Origin: Hydrogenophaga pseudoflava
Lineage (GTDB): Bacteria; Pseudomonadota; Gammaproteobacteria; Burkholderiales; Burkholderiaceae_C
Assembly: GCF_031020795.1 (NCBI RefSeq)
Contig: NZ_JAVHJP010000006.1
Span: forward strand, 186,001-250,000
Direction of reading: 5' to 3'
DNA length: 64,000 nt
The notes under the pieces are model-generated. The model saw only the letters and a program-made list of their open reading frames with translations, had not been told where the DNA came from and ran no database searches. Shown here one piece after another: positions 16,488-24,412 of the stretch. A program made the position numbers and the translations under genes. Position 1 is the stretch's first letter, and each line of letters starts with the position of its first letter.

Positions 16488-17342
16488 TCAGCCGCGCTTC
16501 TGTATGGTGCGCTTGAAGTAGCGTTCACGCACACGGCGCGCCGTACGCCAGAGCACCGGAGGGGCAAAGTCCTGGCCCAGGCGCCACATCACGCCGGAGA
16601 AGCTTTCTTCCGGCCGCGACTTGAAGATGGTGGTGTGGATGCCATCCGCCTCCCCCTTGGGACGTCCATTGGTGTAGTAGTACAGCGCCAGCGACTTGCG
16701 GGTCATGTCTTCCGGGCAGTTCAGAGGGTCGGGATGCCCGTGGAAAGAGTCGCTGGTGGTGGTGAAGATCGCCAGCCGATTGAACACCGGCAGGATCTTG
16801 TCACCGCACACCTTTGTATCCTTGTCCCACATCTCGAGGTACCCGCCGTACTCCTCTTTCCAGTCTTTGTTCAGGTACAGCAGCACGTTGATGCGGCGGT
16901 CCAGGAAGGTGCTGTCGTGCTTGTTGAAGTCGGCGTGCAGCTTCAGGAGACCACCTCGGCGGATCTGGTGCAGGCCGCCGCCCCGCAGCAGCGGATCGGG
17001 AATCAGGTTGTCGATGCCGGTGAGTTTCTCCAGGAACTGCAGAAACGGGATCGAGTGGAACTGGTAGAACAACTGGCGGGTGACCGGGCCGAACTGGGTT
17101 TCGTCGGCACACACCAGCTTGATCTCGGTCTGGCGGTTGTAGTTGTGCCAGTCGATGTCGGCGGGCTTGGGGAACTCTGCAAGCACCGCCTCGGCCACAT
17201 CCGGAGGCAGGAAGTTGTCGAAATGGATGTGGGGAAATGGATCGCCCTTGGCGTACCGCTCCGCGTTATCCAGTGCCAGTTGGCGGTACTTGGGATCGTC
17301 AAAAACAAAACGATCGCTCAGATCCACGGTGGACATGTCCAT
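16488..17342 (-). CDS. 2-oxoglutarate/Fe(II)-dependent oxygenase, prolyl-4-hydroxylase-like
   Basis: Predicted mononuclear iron hydroxylase of 284 residues, cytosolic. The facial triad is visible: His136 and Asp138 in LLKLHADFNKHD, and the distal His201 in SDSFHGHPDPL. Arg215 in TRKSLALYYYTNG would bind 2-oxoglutarate. The double-stranded beta-helix strand INVLLYLNKDW precedes YGGYLEMWD, as in P4H-type enzymes found in polysaccharide loci. GGAG sits too close to the first ATG (17342) but well spaced for the ATG two codons later (17336), so either may be used. It lies downstream of the polysaccharide/kinase operon on the same strand, after a 305-base gap. Confidence 0.85.
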   Translation of the reverse strand: MDMSTVDLSDRFVFDDPKYRQLALDNAERYAKGDPFPHIHFDNFLPPDVAEAVLAEFPKPADIDWHNYNRQTEIKLVCADETQFGPVTRQLFYQFHSIPFLQFLEKLTGIDNLIPDPLLRGGGLHQIRRGGLLKLHADFNKHDSTFLDRRINVLLYLNKDWKEEYGGYLEMWDKDTKVCGDKILPVFNRLAIFTTTSDSFHGHPDPLNCPEDMTRKSLALYYYTNGRPKGEADGIHTTIFKSRPEESFSGVMWRLGQDFAPPVLWRTARRVRERYFKRTIQKRG

Positions 17343-17647
17343 GCGCTCCTCAGGATGGGTCGGTTCAATCCGACAAACCCGTCGATGCTAGGCTGCAAGA
17401 CTTAAGGTGCGTTTAAGCGAGCGTTGCTCCAGAGGGACACGGGGTCTTGCCCGTGACATCCGTCCGGGGCAGCACCCGCCCACCGCCTGGTTTTCCGTTG
17501 CCTGTTCGCAACGGAAGAGCGCCCCGCTGAACAACCAATGTTGAGAAGCGTTCTCAGGTTTTAAGCGCTGGATGAGACATGACTTTGGCCTCATTCTCAA
17601 AACGCATTCGCATTCTTGAGAGCCAAGCCATTAGAGAAGGTGCGCGC
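17343..17647. other. Gene-free 305-base stretch with three inverted repeats
   Basis: No gene is recognised. It holds a 9-bp hairpin TTCCGTTGC/GCAACGGAA (17493-17516), a perfect 15-base palindrome TGAGAA-GCG-TTCTCA (17542-17556), and TCTCAA/TTGAGA arms (17595-17621) just after the histidine-kinase stop. The last two could form the end of the kinase transcript but have no T-tract. The part near 17343 must contain the oxygenase promoter; no strong -35/-10 pair was found. Confidence 0.5.
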
Positions 17648-19801
17648 TCACGTGGATGGCAAGGCGATGCAGAAGGTGGCGCCCCGGCCAGGAGCGGCCG
17701 TGGCAGCCATCTGGCCGCCATGGCGGTGCACGATGCGCTGCACCGTCGCCAGGCCGATGCCGATGCCCGGAAACTGGTCTTCGCGGTGCAGGCGTTGAAA
17801 CGGCTGGAACAGACGGTCGGCGTGGGCCATGTCGAACCCCGCACCGTTGTCCGTGACGCAAATGCCCTGAAGTCCGTTCGCTTCGCCGGCGTGCACGCGG
17901 ATCTCGGGGTCTGCGGTCGCGCCGGTGTACTTCCAAGCGTTGTCGATCAGGTTGGTCATCACGGAAGCCAGCATGCGCTCGTCACCGACGACCACCAGCC
18001 CGTTCTCGACCGAGACACGCACCCGCCGCCCCGACTCATCGGCCAGTTGCCCCAGCCTCTGGCGGGCCAGCGCGGACAGGTCCACCCGGTCGTGGCGCAG
18101 CTCGCCGCGGTTGCTCCTGGACAGCGCCAGAATGCCCTCGATGAGCTCGCCCATGCGTGCGGCGGCCTGATGGATCCGGTCCAGATAGACCCTGGACTGG
18201 ACCGGGAGGCTCTCGCCAAAGTCCTCCTGTAGCGCCTGCGAGTAGCCACTGAGCGCGCGCAACGGTGCGCGCAGATCGTGCGAGACGGCGTAGGCGAAGG
18301 TTTCCAGTTCCCGGTTGGCGGCGCTGAGCTCGGCGGTGCGTTCGGAGACGCGGGCTTCCAGCGTGGCATTCATCTCCCGCAGCGTGGCCTCTGCGGACTT
18401 GAGCGCATCGATGTCGGTGTGGGTGCCCAGCATGCGCAACGGCCGCCCATCGGCGGACCGCTGCTCGATCTGTCCCAGAGAGAGGATCCACTTCCAGCGC
18501 CCGTCCCGGGTGCGCAGGCGGAACTCGACGCGGTAGGACTCCTCGCGACCCGCCAGATAGTCCTCCAGCAGACTGGCGGCACGGGCTTGGTCATCCGGGT
18601 GTAGTCTCTGGCGCCACGACACCAGGGACTCACGGAAATCGGCCGGGTCGTGTCCGAGCATGGCGGCGTACTCCGGACTCACGGTGGCTTCACCGGTTTC
18701 CAGATTGAGGTCGTACAGCCCCTGGCTGGCTGCGGCCAGGGCCAGGCGCAGGCGCTCCTCACTGTCGTGAAGGGCCAATTCAGTGGCCCGCCGGCCGCTG
18801 ATATCAAGAAATGTCACCGCGCACAGCCCCTCACCTGCTCGGAAAGCCGACACCGACAGAAAGGTGCCCAGGTGCTCGGACCCCTGCTCGAACTGCCTGG
18901 GTTCACCCGTCAGTGCGACCCTTCCATAGGTGCCGATCCAGTCCGCCCTGTCGTTCTCGATGCCGGGCAACACCTGCGTCAGCCGCTGCCCCGTGACGTG
19001 GGCCGGATCGAGTCCGGTGACGTCTGCAAACTGCTGGTTGGCGGCGAGGATCAGCAGATCCACCGGAGTCCCCTGCCCGTCCTGCACCAACTCGAACAGG
19101 ACAAAACCGGAGTTCATGTTTTCAAACAAGGAGCGATAGCGGGCCTCGGACTCGATCAGCCGCTGCTTGGCCTGGTTGCGCTCTGTGACGTCGCGCGCCA
19201 TACCGAAGGTGCCATGGATATGTCCTTGCGCATCGCGCAACGGCCCCTTGGTGGTCAGAAAGACCCGCGGCCCCTGGGCCGTGTCCAGGCGCTCCTCGTA
19301 GGTCTCCACCCGGCCGGACGTCAGCACCCGCCGGTCGACGACCCTGATCTGTTCCGCCTGCCCGGCAGGAAAGGCCGCACCGTCGTCCTGGCCCAGCATG
19401 GCGTCGGCGGGCCGGCCCATGTAGCGGGCCGCGGCGTCGTTGACCAGCAGGTAGCGACCCTGTTCGTCCTTGGCGAAGATCGCGTCACCGGAGCTTCTGG
19501 CAATGGCCGTCAGCAGATCCTGCGCCCTCGCCTTTTCTTCCGCCTGGGCCTGTTCGCGCCTGTGGGCAGCATCAAGCTGTCCGACCAGTTGCCGGACCAG
19601 CACGTACAGCAGCAGCGTGGTGACCGCGACAAAGAACCAGCCCTTGAGCATGCTGGCACGCACCAGCGCCTCAGGGTCGTGCCACAGCAAGCCCATAGCG
19701 CGGTCCGACAGCAGAATCCACAGACCTGCAAACGCGGCATACACCAGCGCCACCCTCAGGGCACCGCGCACCAGATCAACCCGTTGGTTTGATGTGTTCA
19801 C
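17648..19801 (-). CDS. Membrane-bound multi-PAS sensor histidine kinase
   Basis: Orphan histidine kinase of 717 residues. Two membrane helices (about 14-32 and 53-70) with almost no periplasmic loop are followed by a helical linker, three PAS domains (starting near SSGDAIFAKDEQGRYLLVND, RYRSLFENMNSGFVLFEL and AAASQGLYDLNLETGEATVS), a coiled coil with ARVSERTAELSAANRELET, the HisKA box AYAVSHDLRAPLRALSGY (His508) and an ATPase domain with NLIDNAWKYTG, VTDNGAGFDM and GIGIGLATVQRI. There is no receiver or output domain and no response regulator nearby. The GTG start at 19801 overlaps the stop of the glycosidase gene (GTGA), so it is translationally coupled to the polysaccharide genes. The longer open frame upstream is antisense-like shadow of that gene. 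Confidence 0.92.
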   Translation of the reverse strand: MNTSNQRVDLVRGALRVALVYAAFAGLWILLSDRAMGLLWHDPEALVRASMLKGWFFVAVTTLLLYVLVRQLVGQLDAAHRREQAQAEEKARAQDLLTAIARSSGDAIFAKDEQGRYLLVNDAAARYMGRPADAMLGQDDGAAFPAGQAEQIRVVDRRVLTSGRVETYEERLDTAQGPRVFLTTKGPLRDAQGHIHGTFGMARDVTERNQAKQRLIESEARYRSLFENMNSGFVLFELVQDGQGTPVDLLILAANQQFADVTGLDPAHVTGQRLTQVLPGIENDRADWIGTYGRVALTGEPRQFEQGSEHLGTFLSVSAFRAGEGLCAVTFLDISGRRATELALHDSEERLRLALAAASQGLYDLNLETGEATVSPEYAAMLGHDPADFRESLVSWRQRLHPDDQARAASLLEDYLAGREESYRVEFRLRTRDGRWKWILSLGQIEQRSADGRPLRMLGTHTDIDALKSAEATLREMNATLEARVSERTAELSAANRELETFAYAVSHDLRAPLRALSGYSQALQEDFGESLPVQSRVYLDRIHQAAARMGELIEGILALSRSNRGELRHDRVDLSALARQRLGQLADESGRRVRVSVENGLVVVGDERMLASVMTNLIDNAWKYTGATADPEIRVHAGEANGLQGICVTDNGAGFDMAHADRLFQPFQRLHREDQFPGIGIGLATVQRIVHRHGGQMAATAAPGRGATFCIALPST

Positions 19802-21477
19802 GACACCTCGCTGACCGGCTGCAACAGCAGCAGCCAGTCGCCGTCGCCGGCCGCGTTCCTGGCGGGTGGTGTGGCCTTCAGGCAGGTTCCTCGCAAAACG
19901 AAGTCTGCAGGAAGGGTCTCGAAGCTGGTCGGATCCACCCAGCGCCCCTTCAGGGGCTCCGCCACACCCCTCAGATCCAGCGTGAAGGCCCGGTTTTCGA
20001 TGGTGTAGGCGAGCACCGTGGACCGGGCGTCGGCCACCCCCACTGCGATGGGATCGGGCGAAGTAGGCCGCCACCCGAACTTGAGCAGCAGCCGTTGCAG
20101 GCGCGTGCTGCGAGGCAGGAAGCGCTCTCGACGACCGGGCTGGGGGAGCGGCGCGAACCCGTGCCACGGCAGGGTGGCGAGGAACGACCGGGCCAGGCCG
20201 ATGTGGCGGGCGCCAGGCAACTGCATGGCCTGCGGCCACGGCAGGTTGCCCCAGCAGGAGCCTGACGGCGACGGCCCGAATGGTCGCTGTCCGGTGTTGA
20301 CCTGCCAGATCCCGTTGGCGCCGTAGGTGTGTCCGGCCAGGCCGCTGCCGAGCGCATGCGCCCAGAAGGCCTCGCGCGCGTCGCGCGCCGTGACGGTGGG
20401 GTGGATATCCAGGGCTTCGTATCGGGACTCCCCGCTGATCACCGGCATGCGGGGCTCGGCGTTCCAGCCATCCTGCGCACGCCGCGCGTGGTGCAAGGTG
20501 GGCTGCCCGTGACCGGTCTGCTGCATCTCGAAGTCGAGCAAGCCCACGTCCGTGACCGATTCGCGGGCGCTGGTGACCGGGTGCGTGGAGATCAGGCGGT
20601 CAAAGGCGTTATGCCGGCGAATCTGGCGGATCACCTCGGTCCATTCCGTGCGCAGCCGGGCCCGCGAGGCGTCTTTCTGCAGAGGACCTTCCAGGTACCA
20701 CGGCATGGTCTGCTCGCCGGCCGCCACCCAGACGACGGGCAGGGCCCCCCAGCGCGCGATGAGGTGGCGCCAATGGCGCTGCATGTTGTCCAGACCGATC
20801 ATGGGCAGGTAGTAACCCCAGGCCCCCAGAATGCACGGCACCAGACCCTGCTCGACCAGGTGAAAAATCCGCTGGTCCGCCTCGTCAAAAAAGGCCGTAT
20901 TGATCCGGCCCAGGTCGGGCTCCCAGCTGAAGCCGCTTTCACTCAGACCTCGCTCGTCGAACAGCGGCATGTCCGGGTACAGACCGGCGACCAGCTGGAT
21001 CAGATTGAACCCGCGCTCCTTGCGGTTGCGCGCCAGCGCCTGGAAATCATCCGGCCAGGAGAGGCGGCCGCACAGGCCCATCCACCAGGTGTCGCCCAGC
21101 CAGAAAAAGGGCGTGCCATCGGTGTGGCAGAAGTGCCGCCGGTCCTCGGCCACCCGGATGCCGCCATGCCGGTACAGCGGGTTGTCACCCTCATAGGCCG
21201 TGACCTCGACCACCCCTGTCTGGTCATGCAGGCCTGCGTTGCCCGCGTCGCTGCAGCGGGTGGTGAAGCGATGGACCCCGGGCTCGGCGGATGAATACCG
21301 CACGCACCAGGTGTCTCCTCCGCGCCAGAACGCCGGCACCTCCAGAATCCGCTGACCGGGCGAGACGAACACCACGTCCAGCTGCACGTCCCTGAACGGC
21401 TCCGGGTATGCGGCGCCGGATTGGAAGCGGATCTCGACCGCCTTGTTCTGATGGGTACTGAGCGTCACGTGGTTCAC
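19798..21477 (-). CDS. Apiosidase-like (DUF4038) glycoside hydrolase without signal peptide
   Basis: 559-residue predicted glycosidase with three parts in order: a DUF5060-type beta-sandwich (about 10-80), an apiosidase/DUF4038 barrel (about 115-420) containing DGTPFFWLGDTWWMGL and VPCILGAWGYYLP, and a C-terminal Collagen_bind_2-like domain (about 460-559). Likely catalytic acids are Glu255 in VAAGEQTMPW and Glu350 in VISGESRYEAL, by analogy with GH140. Characterised relatives are secreted plant-pectin enzymes; this one starts directly with the sandwich and has no signal peptide or membrane helix. The GTG at 21477 overlaps the stop of the glycosyltransferase gene, and its own stop overlaps the kinase start. 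That context suggests a role in making or editing a surface glycan, which is inference. Confidence 0.85.
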   Translation of the reverse strand: MNHVTLSTHQNKAVEIRFQSGAAYPEPFRDVQLDVVFVSPGQRILEVPAFWRGGDTWCVRYSSAEPGVHRFTTRCSDAGNAGLHDQTGVVEVTAYEGDNPLYRHGGIRVAEDRRHFCHTDGTPFFWLGDTWWMGLCGRLSWPDDFQALARNRKERGFNLIQLVAGLYPDMPLFDERGLSESGFSWEPDLGRINTAFFDEADQRIFHLVEQGLVPCILGAWGYYLPMIGLDNMQRHWRHLIARWGALPVVWVAAGEQTMPWYLEGPLQKDASRARLRTEWTEVIRQIRRHNAFDRLISTHPVTSARESVTDVGLLDFEMQQTGHGQPTLHHARRAQDGWNAEPRMPVISGESRYEALDIHPTVTARDAREAFWAHALGSGLAGHTYGANGIWQVNTGQRPFGPSPSGSCWGNLPWPQAMQLPGARHIGLARSFLATLPWHGFAPLPQPGRRERFLPRSTRLQRLLLKFGWRPTSPDPIAVGVADARSTVLAYTIENRAFTLDLRGVAEPLKGRWVDPTSFETLPADFVLRGTCLKATPPARNAAGDGDWLLLLQPVSEVS

Positions 21478-22634
21478 CTGTCCCCGCGCGCCAGCCGACG
21501 CGCCTCTTCGAGCATGGGCGCGTCGCCGTAGCGCTCGATCAGTGATTCCGTGATCTGCGCCGTGGGTCCGCTCAGCCACATCGGCGACTTCTTCAGAAAG
21601 CCAAAACCCTGTTCGGGCAACGACCAGTGCGGCAAGGCATAGGCCGGCCCGGTGGCGGCCGTGGCCCAGAGAATGAAGCGGCGCAGCGCCTGCGGATCGG
21701 CCGCGGACCCGGGGTGCGCGGTCAGCGCCTGCTGTTCTTGCCGCAGCCGGGTGTCCTCGGGGATGACCAGGTTCGCGGCCAGTTCGCGCAACTGGGCGGC
21801 GTCCATGCGCTCCAGGTGCTGATCGAACCGGGTGATGTCCAGCGTTTCCGCGTGGCGGTAGCCTCGGTCGATGACCCAGCGGCTGAGGCCCACCTCGCCA
21901 CGGCGAATCGTCTCCAGCTTGTCCGCCGTGAGCGTCAGGCCCTGCCAGAACTTGCGGAAGCCCGGGTCCTTCAGGATGCGCACGCCGAACAGCAGTGCGA
22001 AGGAGCAGTAGTGCAGCTGCGGCGTGCCTGCATCGGGCACCCAGGGCCGCCCGCGGCCCGGGTCCGCCAGGAAGTCCAGCCAGCCGTCGTTGGACACCGC
22101 CCCCACCAGATCCATGTCCAGCGGCTCGGCCTGCGCTAGCCAGTCCGCCGTGGCCGGCACCGGGAACCACGCGGAGTCGTTGGCCATCAGCAGCCGGTCG
22201 AGCCTGGGCAATTCGTCAAGGGCCATCAGCACGCCCTCCCGGTAGGCGCCAAAGTCGTAGCCGTAGTTGGGCCGCTCCACCAGCCGCCAGCACAGCGGTC
22301 GCAAGCGTTCGCGCTCCTGCGGTGCCAGCGGCAGGTTGCTGACCACCAGCGGGACATAGCCCTTGCGCGCCAGGTAGGCCAGCGACGAGACATGGGACTC
22401 CTGCAGCCCAAGGCGTGGGTACATGACATACACCGCACAGCGCCGCTCGGCCGTCAATGCGCCGGCGGTGGTGCGCACCCGGCGCCGGAGCCAATGGTCG
22501 TGCCACAGGTTGCCGAAGCAGTGGTTGACAAGCAGGCCGGGCAACCGCCGCACCCGGCTCCAGCGCCAGGCCAGATGGTCGCGCAGCCGGGTAAGCCAGC
22601 GGCCGGCGGTCTGCGCGTGTGAGTCCAGCCCCAT
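21474..22634 (-). CDS. RgpF-type (rhamnan synthesis F family) glycosyltransferase
   Basis: 386-residue cytosolic protein of the rhamnan synthesis protein F family, whose members act in rhamnose-rich polysaccharide assembly. Recognisable segments are YVMYPRLGLQESHVSSLAYL, the family hallmark YGYDFGAY (residues 124-131) and LLMANDSAWFPVP (148-160), where Asn152-Asp153 resemble a sugar-nucleotide metal site, followed by GAVSNDGWLDFL and LHYCSFALLF. The ATG at 22634 lies 18 bases from the flippase stop. The gene ends in GTGA, coupling it to the glycosidase gene. The transferred sugar is unknown. Confidence 0.85.
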   Translation of the reverse strand: MGLDSHAQTAGRWLTRLRDHLAWRWSRVRRLPGLLVNHCFGNLWHDHWLRRRVRTTAGALTAERRCAVYVMYPRLGLQESHVSSLAYLARKGYVPLVVSNLPLAPQERERLRPLCWRLVERPNYGYDFGAYREGVLMALDELPRLDRLLMANDSAWFPVPATADWLAQAEPLDMDLVGAVSNDGWLDFLADPGRGRPWVPDAGTPQLHYCSFALLFGVRILKDPGFRKFWQGLTLTADKLETIRRGEVGLSRWVIDRGYRHAETLDITRFDQHLERMDAAQLRELAANLVIPEDTRLRQEQQALTAHPGSAADPQALRRFILWATAATGPAYALPHWSLPEQGFGFLKKSPMWLSGPTAQITESLIERYGDAPMLEEARRLARGDR

Positions 22635-22652
22635 GTTGCGCCTCGGTGCGGC

Positions 22653-24098
22653 TCAGGACACCGAGCGCCGGAGCATGGGCAGCACCAGCCGGTGGCCCAG
22701 CGGCGCAAACACCGCCACCTCCATCAGTCCCAGCAGCATCAGGCGCACGAACGGATGCTGCCCGGCCACCCAGGCCAGTTGGTGCACGAACCACCAACCC
22801 AGGGCCGAGGCTCCGATCATCAGGAACAGCAGGAGGCTCTCCATGCGCAGATTGCGCAGGCCCAGCTTCCAGCCCAGGCACTGGCTCGTCGCCCCGGTGA
22901 CCACCTCGGCACTGAGCACCGCCAGCACGGCCGTCTCGATGGAGTAGTCGAACTGGAGGTAGAGCCCGAGGAACAGCAGGAACGAGAGCACCTTGACCGC
23001 GCTGACGATGGCGATCCACTGCGGTTTGCCCATGGCCATGAAGGCCGCGCCGTAGATGCCGCTGAGGCTGCTGAACCAGACGCCCATGGCCAGCAGGGGC
23101 AGGAAGTCGCCTCCTTTGGCGTAGCGGTCGTCGTAGGCCAGATCGAAGAAGCTGCTGGCCCCGGTCACCAGCAAGACCACCAGAAAGGTCACCACCAGCA
23201 TCAGCGGCACGCGCGTGCGCCGGAAGGCCTCTTTCAGGGGCACCCCGTGGTCCAGCATGCGCGAGTACCAGGGGAACACGATGGAGGACTGCAGCGTCCC
23301 CACCAGCACCGCCACCATCAGCGACAGGCTGGTGGCGATGGAATAAACCCCCACCTCGGCCAGCGGGAAGATCGCAGCCAACAGCACACGGTCGATCTGC
23401 AGCGCCAGGAAGGAGATCATGGTGCTCAGGAACACCCACTTGCCGAAGCCGAAGATCGCTTTCACCGAGTCGCGGTCGAGCCGGAACCGGTCGGTCATCC
23501 CCGACAACATCGCATACGACAGCCAGACCCGCAGCCCGCTGCTGACCACACCTGCGATCGCCAGCGCATACACCGACCGCAGGTACCATGCCAGCCCGAC
23601 CATCAGCACCGCGTTCAGCACCTGCACCAGGATCTCGATCTTGGTCATGCTGGCGATGTCCATCCGGCGGGCCGCGGTGAGCATGCGCGAAGACTGAAAG
23701 CCATCGGCGATGGCCCCAAGGGCCACCAGCGGGATCAGCCAAAGCAGCTCGCGGGCCATCGGGTCGTTGGCGCCATAGATGTGGGCCATGGGCCACGCCA
23801 AGGCCGTCGCACCGACGAACAGGATCCCCCCCCGGATGACCTGCAGTGTCCAGGCGGTCTGCAGGAAGATCGGCTCGTCACCGCGCGGGTTCTGCACCAC
23901 ACTGGGCTTGAGCCCGAGGTCGGAGAACATCGCCAGACCCTGCATCACGGCCGCAACCAAAGCCATCAGGGCAAAGGCTTCTTGGAATAACAGAGAGGCC
24001 AGAGCAATGTTCGATGCCAGACGGATGATCTGCCCGCCACCAAAGGCGATGACGATCCAGAGCGTCCCGGTCCGGGCACGGGCGGAAATGTTGGCCAT
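22653..24098 (-). CDS. Wzx-like oligosaccharide flippase (polysaccharide transporter family)
   Basis: Inner-membrane protein of about 481 residues with 12-14 hydrophobic helices, of the Wzx/PST (MOP superfamily) type that flips lipid-linked oligosaccharides to the periplasm. The N-terminal TGTLWIVIAFGGGQIIRLASN and the following FSDLGLKPSVVQNPR are typical of the family. The frame extends 15 codons to a TTG at 24143, but the ATG at 24098, with GAGG upstream, begins exactly at the conserved N-terminus. It is the first gene of the four-gene operon flippase, glycosyltransferase, glycosidase, histidine kinase. No polymerase or chain-length gene is present in the window. Confidence 0.87.
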   Translation of the reverse strand: MANISARARTGTLWIVIAFGGGQIIRLASNIALASLLFQEAFALMALVAAVMQGLAMFSDLGLKPSVVQNPRGDEPIFLQTAWTLQVIRGGILFVGATALAWPMAHIYGANDPMARELLWLIPLVALGAIADGFQSSRMLTAARRMDIASMTKIEILVQVLNAVLMVGLAWYLRSVYALAIAGVVSSGLRVWLSYAMLSGMTDRFRLDRDSVKAIFGFGKWVFLSTMISFLALQIDRVLLAAIFPLAEVGVYSIATSLSLMVAVLVGTLQSSIVFPWYSRMLDHGVPLKEAFRRTRVPLMLVVTFLVVLLVTGASSFFDLAYDDRYAKGGDFLPLLAMGVWFSSLSGIYGAAFMAMGKPQWIAIVSAVKVLSFLLFLGLYLQFDYSIETAVLAVLSAEVVTGATSQCLGWKLGLRNLRMESLLLFLMIGASALGWWFVHQLAWVAGQHPFVRLMLLGLMEVAVFAPLGHRLVLPMLRRSVS

Positions 24099-24325
24099 AG
24101 CGGCCTCGCCAACATGCGCGACGGGTGTCACTGAATCGGTCAAGCAGCACTCCCAGGTGCCACATCATGAGCAGCTTGCAATCGCACCATTGGATACATC
24201 ACGGTTGGTTCTGGTGCTCGGGCAGGCACCCTGTTGCGCTCAGACGAATAAGAAAGTTCACCTGAGCGGAGCAAATTATCGCGAAGATTTCCCCTCCAGC
24301 GCGGTCAAGGCAAGACGCCCACGAC

Positions 24326-24360
24326 AAAACGCCCTCCGGAACACATGATCCCGGAGGGCG
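24326..24360 (-). terminator. Intrinsic terminator of the aceE-aceF-lpdA operon
   Basis: CGCCCTCCGG at 24330-24339 and CCGGAGGGCG at 24351-24360 form a perfect 10-bp stem with an 11-base loop. On the minus strand it is followed by TTTTG. It lies 53 bases after the lpdA stop. The 227 bases from here to the flippase start must hold that operon's promoter; a GATAAT at 24275-24280 is the only -10-like element I see. Confidence 0.8.
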
Positions 24361-24412
24361 AATTGATCTCTTTGCAGCCAACCTTCAGGATTCTGACGGC
24401 GGACGACAAGAA

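Noticed and set aside
19802-20239. N-terminal 146-codon extension of the histidine kinase frame
   Set aside because: Arg/Pro/Gly-rich and out of frame within the glycosidase gene; the GTG at 19801 starts the conserved membrane segment.
21478-22170. N-terminal 231-codon extension of the glycosidase frame
   Set aside because: Lies in another frame of the glycosyltransferase gene and has no protein-like features; the GTG at 21477 overlaps the preceding stop.
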